Assembly (NCBI GenBank): GCA_009823505.1
Contig: VZQC01000590.1
Coordinates: forward strand, 775,047-839,046
Length of the DNA stretch: 64,000 nt
From: Rhizomys pruinosus
Lineage: Eukaryota > Chordata > Mammalia > Rodentia > Spalacidae
Direction of reading: 5' to 3'
Shown here piece by piece: positions 47,063-57,325 of the stretch (positions are counted from its first letter, which is position 1; every line of letters starts with the position of its first letter). Made by a program: the position numbers and the translations under genes. The notes below the pieces were generated by a model. The model was not told where the DNA came from and ran no database searches. It saw only the letters and a program-made list of their open reading frames with translations.

Positions 47063-48383
47063 GCCTGGGATTCCTAATCTCAATCTCACACCACCTACAT
47101 GTTGGCCCAGATAACTTTTTGTTGCATGAGGCTCTCTTGTATGTGCCAGCATGTTGGACTCTACCCACCAGACACCAGCAGTTTTTATACCCCCAACTTG
47201 TGACTGCCAGAAATATCTACAGATGTGGTCACATGTTCCACACAGAGAAAGGAAGTTTACTCATGATTGAGAACTACTACTCCATACCTTGAACCAAACC
47301 CATCCTCCAGTTGGCCTTCAAATTTTGACTAAATGGGATCCATAATAGTGAGACAGAAAATCTCATTTCCAGATATTATAGGAGCCTACAGATATTAAAA
47401 CTTTGTCTTAAAGTTCTTTGTTGTAAGGGTCCCCCAAATATTTTCAATTCTAATGACGAAGTGGTTCTTTGCTTCCCATCTCTGTGGAAAGGGTGGAGCA
47501 TAGTCATTTATCCCTTGGCAAAGCCTGAAGGCTCCTTCCACATCCTTCTAGCAAACAAATCCCCCTCGATGCCAGGCACAGGCTTTGGAAAGGAAGTCCT
47601 CTTTGGGCTCTGATGCTTCATGCTTCCCCTTGGAATGATCAGTCCATTGGAGGAGAGAAGGAAGCTGTCTTGCATTTTCAATCCAGTCCCTTTCTCTGTG
47701 CTAGCATTATAAAAACTTAATTTGTGAAGTTTGGCTAGAATTTGTTCCAGAAATTTCCACTGAAGATGCAGGGAGAAGTGTAAATCTTAGGAATGTACAG
47801 CAAATCTGGGTATGGCTCACACACCCTTTACCTGTGCCTTGCAATCATCACTGTAGGCAGCATGTAAAGGGCAGGCAGACAATGATGCCCAAATAGCCTT
47901 GGACTGAAGTTTCTTCATTCAGATAGGACACTAGATACTTTATTGAACTAATAAGGCCAAGAAAGAAGTGATATCTGCTTCAAGATGGATGGAAAATTAG
48001 CATGCCTTCCTCTGTAAACTCACAAATCTTTGCCAGCATGGTTTATTTTTTCCAAAAAATAAATTAGAAGCCTGGGAACCCCAAACAAAATCTATTTGTT
48101 TTATTCAGTTATATAAAAACAAGAAACACCTTCATGAGTAGATCTGCAGAAGCAGGCAAGAACCCATTCTTAGAAACATGGTCAGTGCAAGAACACTTAT
48201 AAATTAAGCACCTCCAATAATCAAAGGGCTCTGGAAATGTTCCTTTTAATTGGTTACTTATAAAGAGTATTTTTATTCTGATCGCTAATATTCCAAACCA
48301 TCTTGGAAGCTAAGTTTTTGCTGGGGCCATTTAGAATTAACTTTGCTGTATAATAAAAGTTAAATTTTGGTTCTTGTTGGGAT
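47063..48383. other. No recognised feature
   Basis: 1.3 kb without a named repeat or gene. Confidence 0.4.
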
Positions 48384-48912
48384 AATCTGTCCATCCATCC
48401 TTTCACACCTTTCAGCTCCATCCAGCCCTCCCTTTACCATCCATTTATCCATCATCATTCCACTCATCTATTTCATCCACCCAACCAGTATTCCATCATC
48501 CACCCACCCATTCATCTACCCATTAACATTCTATTCATCTGTGTTTCCACCCACCCACCTATCCATCCATCCATTACTCACTCATCTATCCATCCATCTT
48601 TCTGTCATTCCACCCATCTATCTACCCATTCATCCATCCATCTCTCCATCACTCTATCCTCCACCCAGCTACCCACCCATCATCATTCCATCCATCTATT
48701 CATTCACCCACTCCACCATTCTATTCTCCATCAACCCGTTACATTCCAACCATCGATTCAAATATCCATCATTCTGTCCTCCATCTACTCACCCACCTAT
48801 CTATCCATCCATCATTCCATCATTCCATCTATCTATGCATCATTCCATCATTCCATTATTGTGTCATCCATCCATCCATCCATCCATCCATCCATCCATC
48901 CATCCATCCACT
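48384..48912 (+). repeat. Degenerate (CCAT)n tetranucleotide array
   Basis: About 530 bp of CCAT/TCCA repeats with interruptions, pure at about 48867-48910. It codes a false 187-codon frame of low complexity. Confidence 0.97.
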
Positions 48913-49286
48913 CACTCACTTGTTCAGTAGCCATTTTTATGCCCTGTGTGATTTCTATGCTGGGTGCTGCAACCGGTTTACAGACTCCAAGGTGAAATGG
49001 ACCAAACCCCTATCACAGAGCTTAGAGTATTGATGAGTTGGGGCTCTGTCTGTATTCCCTGGCTTCTGGAGACCCTCAGGACCATGTCTCCACTGACTGG
49101 AATAGTCATGTATGAAGGTATTTTATAGAACTGGGTAATTTAGAGTTGTGTCTGGCAAGTGGAAAGGACTCTCTTACCAATTAGACCCTACCAGACTCTG
49201 GGCCTGCTGGCAACAAAAACAGGAATGGCAGCAGGAAGAGATTTCTTCTGACTTGATCTTTAGGCTCCCTGGCTTCTTGTCCAGCC
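48913..49286. other. No recognised feature
   Basis: No gene or named repeat. Confidence 0.4.
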
Positions 49287-49287
49287 T

Positions 49288-49342
<55 letters not shown>

Positions 49343-49376
49343 TGTATGTGTGTGTGTGTCTGTCTGTCTGTGTTTG
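49287..49376 (+). repeat. (GT)n(GC)n(GT)n tract
   Basis: Alternating purine-pyrimidine: GT to 49310, CG from 49311 to 49326, GT again to about 49359, then GTCT variants. Confidence 0.97.
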
Positions 49377-49384
49377 TGTACATA

Positions 49385-49675
49385 TGACATGTGTGGAGAC
49401 CAGAAAACAATCTTAAGTGTAATCTCCCACCCAGTACCATCCACCTTTTTTTGAGACAAGACAAGGTCTGTGTCCTGGAAGTTTCCAGGTAGACTAGACT
49501 GGCTGCCACCAAGCCCCAGTTTCACCCATTTTTGCCTCCCCAGCATTGAGATCACAAGCACACACCACCGTACCTCATCATTTTTTTTTTATAAAAATGT
49601 GAGTTCTAGGATCAAACTCAGGTCCTTGTACTTTCAAGGCAAATACTTTACCAACCAAGAATCTCCCCAGCCCCC
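49385..49675 (-). mobile_element. B4/B3-type composite SINE, old
   Basis: Reverse: 'CATGTGTGGAGACCAGAAAACA', B1-like 'GAGATCACAAGCACACACCAC' and an end box 'AATCTCCCCAGCCCCC'. Confidence 0.6.
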
Positions 49676-50133
49676 TTCCCAGCCACCTTGACTGACTGTG
49701 GGAACTTCAAGACTCTTTCATGTTAAGATAGTACAGGACAATATATTCACGGATGGCTTTCTCTGATATTATAGTGATTTAATCAATGGAATTTAATTTG
49801 GGAAATGAAAGGAAGGATTGGTAATTGTTTCAGAATTCACTTAAACTTTTCATTTAGAAGTAACCTCTGACTAACTGAACAACTTACTTGAAAAAAATAT
49901 CCTCCTTCTGGAAAAGTTAAATCACTGAAGCTCTGTGAAGCCTGAAAATATAAACCAGTATAGAGACAAATTATCCTGAGCAAGAAGAACATTAATCAGC
50001 TTTCCCAGCACTACATCTCTTCCAATACCTTCTCCTTGAATAGTCTGTGAAACTTCTCAGTTAACACATTTCTCCAGCACTTGATATTATCAATTTTTAA
50101 TGGTGATTATTCAGATGGAAAAAAATGCCAGTT
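49676..50133. other. No recognised feature
   Basis: No gene or named repeat. Confidence 0.4.
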
Positions 50134-50520
50134 TCCCTCATTTGTGGATGCTAACACCAAATCCCCCAGATGAAAGGCAAGCTGAATGACATTATGGTTA
50201 TATTTTTGTTTATCTGAAAGCAACTATGTTGTTATAATGTGAATCTCTCAACAGGCTCTAGAATCCACCCACCAATTATTTTTGGACTCTGTAATTACTG
50301 TATATGGGTGGAGAGTATGTATCCATATTTTAGACTAATATGAAATTAACAGAGGAAAATGTGAATTCCTAAGCATAAAAAAAGACTGAGAGAAAGATGC
50401 AGTACAGTTATGGCAGAATGCATGATCTAGGATGGGGGGGGTTTTATTTTTGTTTTTATATTTATTAATTATTTATGTATTATATATATTATTTATCAAT
50501 CAATCAATCAATCAATAAAA
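50134..50520 (+). mobile_element. L1 3' UTR, older relative
   Basis: Plus strand 'CTCATTTGTGGATGCTAACACCAA' and 'GGCAGAATGCATGA' match the 3' UTRs at 204-548 and 43640-43740. It ends in an AT-rich, (AATC)n-containing tail at 50496-50520. Confidence 0.7.
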
Positions 50521-50533
50521 TATTTTGTAATGG

Positions 50534-50905
50534 TTAGTGTTAATTGTTCACCTGACACAATCTTGAATCACCTGGAAAGATTCTCAATCAGGAATTTGTC
50601 GAGATCAGGTTGGCCTGTGAACACATCTGTGGGAGAATGTCTGATTTTGTTAATTGGTGTGGTAAGGCCCTGCCCACTGTGGGTGGCTCCCTTCCCTGAG
50701 TCTGGATCCTGGATTATGTAAGAGTGGAGAGAATGAGCTGAGCACAGGCTTACACACATTAATTCATCTTTCTGCTCTTGACTGTGGATTCGATATGATT
50801 AGCCTTGATGTCCCTGCAGGGACTAAAACTGGACCTGAAATAAACCCTTTGTCCTCCAATGTGCTTTTCATGGTATTTAATCACAGCAATAGAAATCAAG
50901 GTAGG
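50534..50905 (+). mobile_element. ERVL-type LTR
   Basis: 'GTTAATTGTTCACCTGACACAA', 'GAATCACCTGGAAAGATTC', 'TGCCCACTGTGGGTGGC' and AATAAA (50839) in the order seen in rodent ERVL-like LTRs. It is related to 46704-47062 but better preserved. Confidence 0.65.
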
Positions 50906-50978
50906 ACAAGATTTGTATACAGTGCCCTGATGTTGAAAGTATTCCTTTGATTGGCTTATTGCAGACCTAACACTTGTT

Positions 50979-51096
50979 TATCAATGAATTGCTTGGTATT
51001 TTTCATCCATTTTATACCAACATTCTTCATTTTTCTATATCAATGAATTGCTTGGAATTTTTCATCCATTTTATACCAACATTCTTCATTTTTCTA
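50979..51096 (+). repeat. 59-bp tandem duplication
   Basis: Units 50979-51037 and 51038-51096 differ at one base (GGTATTT/GGAATTT). Confidence 0.97.
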
Positions 51097-51129
51097 TAAT
51101 TTGGAGATATTAATGATACATTTATTTTT

Positions 51130-51340
51130 TAATTTTTACTTATTTTTATTATGTGTGGATGATGTGTGCATGGTTGAAGGCGCACATGGCTGTCAAGGCA
51201 CATGAATGGGGAGGTCAGAGGACAACTTTCAGGAGTCAGTTCTTGCCTTCTATTGTGGGTTCCAGGAAGTGAACTCGGGTGGGTCAGGCTTATACTGGAA
51301 ACACTTTAACCGTGCTGAGCATTCTGTCAGCCCTCTAATT
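51130..51340 (-). mobile_element. B3-type SINE
   Basis: Reverse: 'TTATGTGTGGATGATGTGTG' start, 'GGAGGTCAGAGGACAAC' middle, and end 'GCATTCTGTCAGCCCT'. Confidence 0.75.
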
Positions 51341-52667
51341 TTATTCATTCCAGCAGTGCCAGGTTCCTATCACCTGGGGCACAGGGAGTTCTCACGAAAC
51401 CCCTGCTCCTCTGTGCGTGTCCCCACTGTCCACATCCCCAGCAGAGCAGGCCAGGGCATTTATGTCAAAGGTGAACCCACGTTGACATATCAGTGCCACT
51501 CCAAGTCCTGGTTCACACAGGGTTCTGATGTAGAGCACATCTTTTGTTGCTCTCTTGTCTGTTGGTTTAATGGCTGTGTAGTGATTTGTATCCACGGTGA
51601 TAGTATCAAAGTATCCCACAGATTCACTGTCCTAAAACCCTCTCTGCCCCACTTATTCTCCTCCTTTTTCCTCTGCCCCTAGCAACCACCCATCCTTCTT
51701 ACTTTCTCTATGGTTTGAGCCTTTCTAGAGTGTCACGTACTGAGAACCACTCTGCTTGCAGCTATTTTAGATGGGCTTTTCTAAAAGTCTCTGTAGTCTC
51801 AATGCCTGGTCTTTCAAGCTTGCCCCACACACCATCCTCCCCAACACAGGCCTGATAACTCCCTCCTTCTAATTGTCTTTTGGAAGAGACTCATGTGTTT
51901 CAGTCACCACTAATGCTCAGAGAAACCTCAGGATATTTACTCTGAGGAAAGAGTTAATTTGGTATAAATAAAAAACAAAGACCAAACTCAATGCTGTAGT
52001 TCATGCCTCTGACTAATGCCTCTTTTCCCCTTGGACACCCAATGAGGAGAATCTTTGCACTTTGTAAGAAAACACAAGGCAGAATTTAGGATGATAATAA
52101 AGCACTGGTCACGTGGCAGAAGAAGCAGATTTGATGCCACCATTTATTCTCTACAGTTGTGTCTGGGGGACCATTCCCTTGGCATTCATTCTTGACACCG
52201 TAGACAAAGATCTGCTGTGTATCCAAAGTCAGATATCTGTTGTGTACTGTCTACTATGGTTCATCTGTCTCCCACTCATGGAGGTATACCAGCCTCACCC
52301 CTCTCCCAAACATCAATGTCTCCACTTCACTGGATCATTCAATAAATGCACAAACACCAAACATAGCAGTAAGCAAACAAAACCTGTCCCTTCCTTATAC
52401 CATCAGATAGATCCTCCCTGGGGTTATATACAGCGTACGCCCCCTGGGCTTCAGGGTGCTAAGTACCATAGAGGGGAAAAGGAAGGGCAAGCCTCAAGGC
52501 CTCTAAAAACCTTCTTCAGAACAGAAGGGAAGGTTCAGGGCATTTCCGGGGGAACTGAGCCCCAGGAGATGTGTGCTGTAAAGACTGTATCTGCTATAGT
52601 CTTGGCAACAGGAAGTTGAGGTCCCTGTCACAAAGAAATGAAAAGTTATTCAGCCACAAAATGATGA
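51341..52667. other. No recognised feature
   Basis: Two plus-strand frames of about 160 codons (51206-51682 and 52113-52619) match no family I recognise. I do not call them genes. Confidence 0.4.
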
Positions 52668-52890
52668 GGGCTGGAGAGGTGGCTCAGTGGGTAAAGTGCT
52701 GCTGTTCAAGCATGATGAGCTAAGTTCAATTTCTAGCGCTCATGTGAAAAGCCAGATATGGTGTCACACTTAGTGTGGATGGAAGCCGTGGAGTGGGGAG
52801 ATCCCTGGAGCTCGGTGTGCAGCCAGTCTAGGTAAGAAGGTGAGCTTCAGGTTCAGTGAGAGACCCTGTCTTAGAAAGTAAGGTGAACGT
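52668..52890 (+). mobile_element. B4/ID-B1-type SINE
   Basis: Plus 'GGGCTGGAGAGGTGGCTCAGTG' head, followed by B1-like 'GAGACCCTGTCTTAGAAAG'. Confidence 0.7.
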
Positions 52891-52901
52891 GTAGAAATGG
52901 A

Positions 52902-53053
52902 GAAGAAAGAACGTAAGATGGAAGGTAGAGAGAACAGGATGAGATGGCAGTCGCAAGAAGGATCTCACAGCAGCTCTGAAGAAAGAATGTAAGATGGAAG
53001 CTAGAAAGAACAGGATGAGACAGCGGTCATAAGAAGGATCTCACAGCAGCTCT
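52902..53053 (+). repeat. 76-bp tandem duplication
   Basis: Units 52902-52977 and 52978-53053, about 90% identical. Confidence 0.95.
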
Positions 53054-53554
53054 GGTCGCCTGCACTGGGCCCGCACCAGACTGGGCCTGCCAGCAGCCAT
53101 CGAGAAGGGAATCTCACAGGGCCCTGCCTCACTCCACTGCTGAATTACTCCTGTTGGATGCATTCCGGAGAAGGGACAGTCATTGCCTTCAGTTGTGTAC
53201 CAAATGGTGAGTTCCCCAGGCTCCAATGGAAAGGTCCAAACCCATGACCGCATGGACAGCCCTTGCCAAAAACCAGGGGGTCACAAAACAAAGCAGAAAA
53301 GCATGAATATGGGAAGGGACCCTGTTGGCAGGAGGGGGTGACCAGATGAGGAGAGACAGTAGAAGGTGAGTAAACAGAACACATTATATATGTGTATGAT
53401 TATATTGCCAGAGATCAAACAAATTTAGCCAGTAAAAATGAATTAAAAATTAAGATAAAGTAGATGGTGATGAAGAAGACACCTGACATTGATTTCTGGC
53501 CTACACATTCATAAACAAACCTGTGTAGGTATACCCACACATATATGTACATGT
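53054..53554. other. No recognised feature
   Basis: No gene or named repeat. Confidence 0.4.
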
Positions 53555-53585
53555 ATACACACACACACACACACATACACACACA
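53555..53585 (+). repeat. (CA)n microsatellite
   Basis: Short CA repeat with one TA interruption. Confidence 0.95.
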
Positions 53586-53589
53586 GATG

Positions 53590-54000
53590 ACACCTGTCAT
53601 AGTTATATTGCTATAACAGGAGGATACAATGCTAAGTGAAGTAAGATAGGCTCAAAAGGTGCATTCAGCCCGTTCTCGTCCACTGGTGGGAGTTAGAAGG
53701 TGATCTCAGAGAAGAAAATAGACCAGTATTAGTAGACATTAAGAAGGGCAGGGTGCGGGGCTAGAAGGAAGTGAGATAATGGGGCCAACGCACAGCTAGC
53801 TGGGAACACTGAGTCTTAGTGTCCTATAGCATAGTAGGGTAACTACAGTCTACAGTACTTTGTGCTATAATTTAAGACAGCTTGAAGAGTTCAAAGTTCC
53901 CTCACACAGATCAGTGCTGGAGCAGAGTAGACACTCATACCCCCAATTTAACCATCCTCAGCACACATGTGTTGAATTATCAGACTGCACCTCATAACTA
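53590..54000 (+). mobile_element. Ancient L1 3' end
   Basis: The order 'GCTAAGTGAAGTAAG', 'GTAACTACAGTCTACAGT', 'TGTTGAATTATCAGACTG' resembles the 3' UTR of old mammalian L1s. Confidence 0.55.
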
Positions 54001-54170
54001 TAGACAAACCTTAGATGTCAATATCTAAAGTGATACTGTGGATGTTCCTTGAGGCACTCTGATTGCTCAGAGCTGCTACCAGGACCCAGAAGCTGAGAGC
54101 TGGGGGTACCCCTTGGATAGGAAACACTGGCCGCTCCACATTGACCTTCACTGAGATCCAAGGACTCATG

Positions 54171-54673
54171 TGTATGAAACACTTGCACACTTGTAGGAAA
54201 CACTTGTATGAAGCCGCAGCAACAAAGCACCTCTCGCTCGTTCTTCTCAAAGCGGTTTATTCAGGCAGGCAGGTCTTGTCAGAACGGTTTATTCAGGCAC
54301 ATCTTTTCTCCTTCTCCAAGCTTCTCCCTCTAAGCCTCAGGTCTTTCCCTCTAAGCCTTCTCCCTTCTCCAAGCCTTCTCCTTCCTCAGGCAAGCAAGCT
54401 TCTCTCTCAGACTAGAAAGGAGAGAGTCCCTCTATCTAGAAAGTCCCTCTATTTATCCACCTTCCCAGCCCAGGTTGCGTGGCCTTAGTCTATTGGTATC
54501 ATCTGGCCTGATCTTGTATACAGGGTGCACCTGCACAGCTCAAACGGTGAGCGTGACTTTACTTGGAGGTAGGAGGGAATCAGGTGTTAATCATAAGACT
54601 CAGGTGTTAGTCATAAAACTTTGCTAAAGTCTCGGGTGCCTTCTTAGGACTGTCGCCACACCCGCTCCCCACA
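54171..54673 (-). mobile_element. Solo LTR, IAP-like class II
   Basis: 503 bp running TGTGGGGAGCGGG to TTTCATACA on the minus strand, flanked by a perfect 6-bp repeat CTCATG (54165-54170 and 54674-54679). Two AATAAACCG blocks (plus strand near 54250 and 54286) and a CT-rich repeat resemble the R region of IAP LTRs. No interior is present, so the provirus recombined out. Confidence 0.85.
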
Positions 54674-54679
54674 CTCATG

Positions 54680-55479
54680 GACCATTGTAGATCAGACCAG
54701 TGTGCCAGTATTGAGGAACTTCAAGCATAAAGCCCCCATCAAGCCAGTTCCAATGCCGCATTGGTTCTATGTCCCTGGCTAGTCAATCACCAAGTCACCG
54801 GATATGTTAACCTCTTCCAAGACAGATGGGCAGCGCGCACACTTCTCTGACGAGTCCCTCGGTTTTATATTGAGAACTCGGTTTTATGAGTTCTTTGCTG
54901 ATTGGCGTGGCCCAGTAACCCTTTGACGCATGTAAATTTGGAGCAAGCTGCTGGCACACGGGCAGCGGTTACGAAGGTGCTCAGCAGATGGCTCGCTGCT
55001 TGCTAGAAATAGCACTGGGAGTTGTCGCCCCTCAGCCTGGTTTACCCAACTGGGACCAGCACAGCCGGAGCTGGATCCTTGTAGCTAAATTTACTCAGCT
55101 TGTTTAATGCTCTAGAAGGGCCCCAGGTGCTGTGCAGAGTGACACGGGCTGTTGGGGTCACCCATTCCTGCCCCCCCCCCAGGGCTCTGCATCTGGTTAG
55201 AATTTGACAACAGGCTCTTTCTCTAAAGGTGATTCTGGTTTGTGAGTGTGGAAAACATGCAGCTGCGCTCATGGAGAAAGAGCCCCATGGGCTCCCTCAC
55301 CATGAATTATGTTTTCTCAGGTTCACCCCTACAACCAGCCCCTTCTACCAACCGTGGCATCACTCACTGTGAACAGAGCAATGCCCCTTGATTTCAGTGC
55401 CGTGTGCGGGGGTGGGGGTGGAGGTGGGGCTTTTGCCTTAGACTTTAGGCCATGAGCATAGAATAATTTCCTAGCAATT

Positions 55480-55482
<3 letters not shown>
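54680..55482. other. No recognised feature
   Basis: No gene or named repeat. Contains a short 'GGTTTTAT' repeat pair near 54860-54895. Confidence 0.4.
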
Positions 55483-55536
<54 letters not shown>

Positions 55537-55550
55537 TCTCTCTCTCTCTC
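55483..55550 (+). repeat. (CT)n microsatellite
   Basis: About 33 CT units with one CC interruption at 55532. Confidence 0.97.
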
Positions 55551-55768
55551 CTTGCAGTGCCATCCACCTTGCTTTCTGAGGCAGACTCCTGGTCTGTAAC
55601 TTGCCAGTTTGGTTAAGCTGGCTGGCCAACAAGCACCAGAGACCCACCCTCCTGACTCCATCTCCCCAGCACTGGGAGAGATGTAGCTCTGAGTTCTGCG
55701 GGTCGGACTCAGCTGCTCCTGTTTGCCTGAGAAGTACTTTAACCAATTAAGCCATCTTCCCAGCCCCA
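55551..55768 (-). mobile_element. B4-type SINE
   Basis: Reverse: 'CACCTTGCTTTCTGAGGCAGAC', 'GCTGGCTGGCCAACAAGC' and end 'AAGCCATCTTCCCAGCCCC'. Confidence 0.8.
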
Positions 55769-56584
55769 GCTGAGTGCATTTTCTATAGGCAGTAAGTAGG
55801 TCTGAGCTAAAAGCACGAGGTTGGAGCAGTGACACGGACCCTGATGAACTGGTGTTGAATCAGAAAACAGCAGTCGATTCACCTCCTAGAAGGAGTTACA
55901 CCCTAGACACACTGTGGGCACAAGCAGCACGACTGAGCTCCAGGCTGGCCCAGGGAGCTCCCTGACAAACCCTACAGACTAAAAAGAAGTTCTGAGAATT
56001 CCCATCATCCTTCATGTGACATTTTAGGGTAAGTTCTTATGAATTTATTCTTTTTTGTGATTTTTATGAAACTGCCACTGGAGGTTTATTCTGAGGAAGT
56101 AAAAACTTGTCCTCACTGTAAAATCTTGAGCCAGAAGCCATTTTTAAATAGAATTTGTCACTTGGACCAGTGTTTGATGGTAGAAAATAAAATTGGCCCA
56201 TGCAAGTCAGTTTAGCTTCCTGCCATTGTTGTGTTGACTCAACATTTTGTTGCCAAAATGCAGCTTTGCAGAGTTCCAGCTGCAATGAATTCTCCTGACG
56301 GAAAGGGCAGTGAAGTCCACTCTTGCTGGGTGAACACCATTCCTCATCTGCACTCATAAAATGTTAGAATTTTAAAGTTATGTTTTCATTGGCAACCTGA
56401 AGCATGTTGTCCCCATGAGGAGAGGTTGAAGCCTGAGTCTTAAATAAATGAAAATATGCCAGGTAATGAAGTTGTTTGGAGCCTCTTAGACTGGCTGAAC
56501 TTGGAAACACACATGCCTTTGAACTTGACATAGCAGAAGTCAACAGTGGCAACAGTTGCCCTGAACACTTATGTATTCTTCTTT
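55769..56584. other. No recognised feature
   Basis: No gene or named repeat. Confidence 0.4.
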
Positions 56585-56774
56585 TTAGTTTTATGTGTAT
56601 GCATGCATATAAGTGCACCCATGTTGTTCAATGCCTATGGAGGTCAGAAGAGGGCATCAGATTCCCCTGGAGCTGGAGTGGTTGTTAGCCATCATGTGGG
56701 TGCCAGGAATTGAACCCAAGTCCTTTGTGAGAGAAGCCAGTGTTCTTAACCTCCAAGCCATCTCTCCAGCCCCA
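56585..56774 (-). mobile_element. B2/B3-type SINE
   Basis: Reverse, ends 'AAGCCATCTCTCCAGCCCC'. Diverged. Confidence 0.85.
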
Positions 56775-56784
56775 TAAGTATTTT

Positions 56785-57017
56785 TTTATCAATGTTTTAT
56801 TTGCTGTTTTTATTTTATGCATATAAGTGTATTGCATGCAGGTGTGTTAAGTGTGCCCTTATCAAGCAATGTGGGTAGAGGTCTAAAAGAGGGTGTAGGT
56901 TCTTCTGGAACTGGTTACAGACAGCTGTTAGCCACTATGTGGGTGCTGGGAATTGAACCCAGGTCCTCTGCCAGAGCAGCCAGTACTCTTAACTGCTGGG
57001 CCACCTCTCCAGCTGCT
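56785..57017 (-). mobile_element. B3-type SINE with target duplication
   Basis: Reverse SINE inserted at the end of the previous one. CCCATAAGTATT is found on both sides (about 56772-56783 and 57020-57031). Confidence 0.87.
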
Positions 57018-57194
57018 CCCCCATAAGTATTGTTACAAAGTCATTCAGATGAATTTAATAATTGGGAGCATGCAAATAAACATTTTATTGTCTTGTACAA
57101 AGGCACTGACTAGAAATATTGACAACTACTCTTATATAAAAGCATTGACTAGTAATAATGAATCAAAAGGAGAAATAAATGAAGTTGTTGGATT

Positions 57195-57325
57195 TGATTT
57201 TTTTTTAGTCTTTTTGAGACAGGGTCTCCCTGGAATTCACTCTGTAGACCAGGCTGGCCTTGAACTCATAAAGACCTTCCTGTCTCTGCCTTCCAAGTGC
57301 TAGGATTAAAGGCGTGCACCACCAG
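57195..57325 (-). mobile_element. B1 SINE
   Basis: Reverse B1 with an internal deletion after 'GGGTCTCCCTGGAATTCAC'. Confidence 0.9.

Noticed and set aside
48367..48930. A 187-codon open frame rich in His, Pro, Ser and Ile
   Set aside because: It is the translation of the CCAT tetranucleotide array.
55471..55835. Arg-Glu repeat protein on the minus strand
   Set aside because: Translation of the (CT)n microsatellite next to a B4 SINE.
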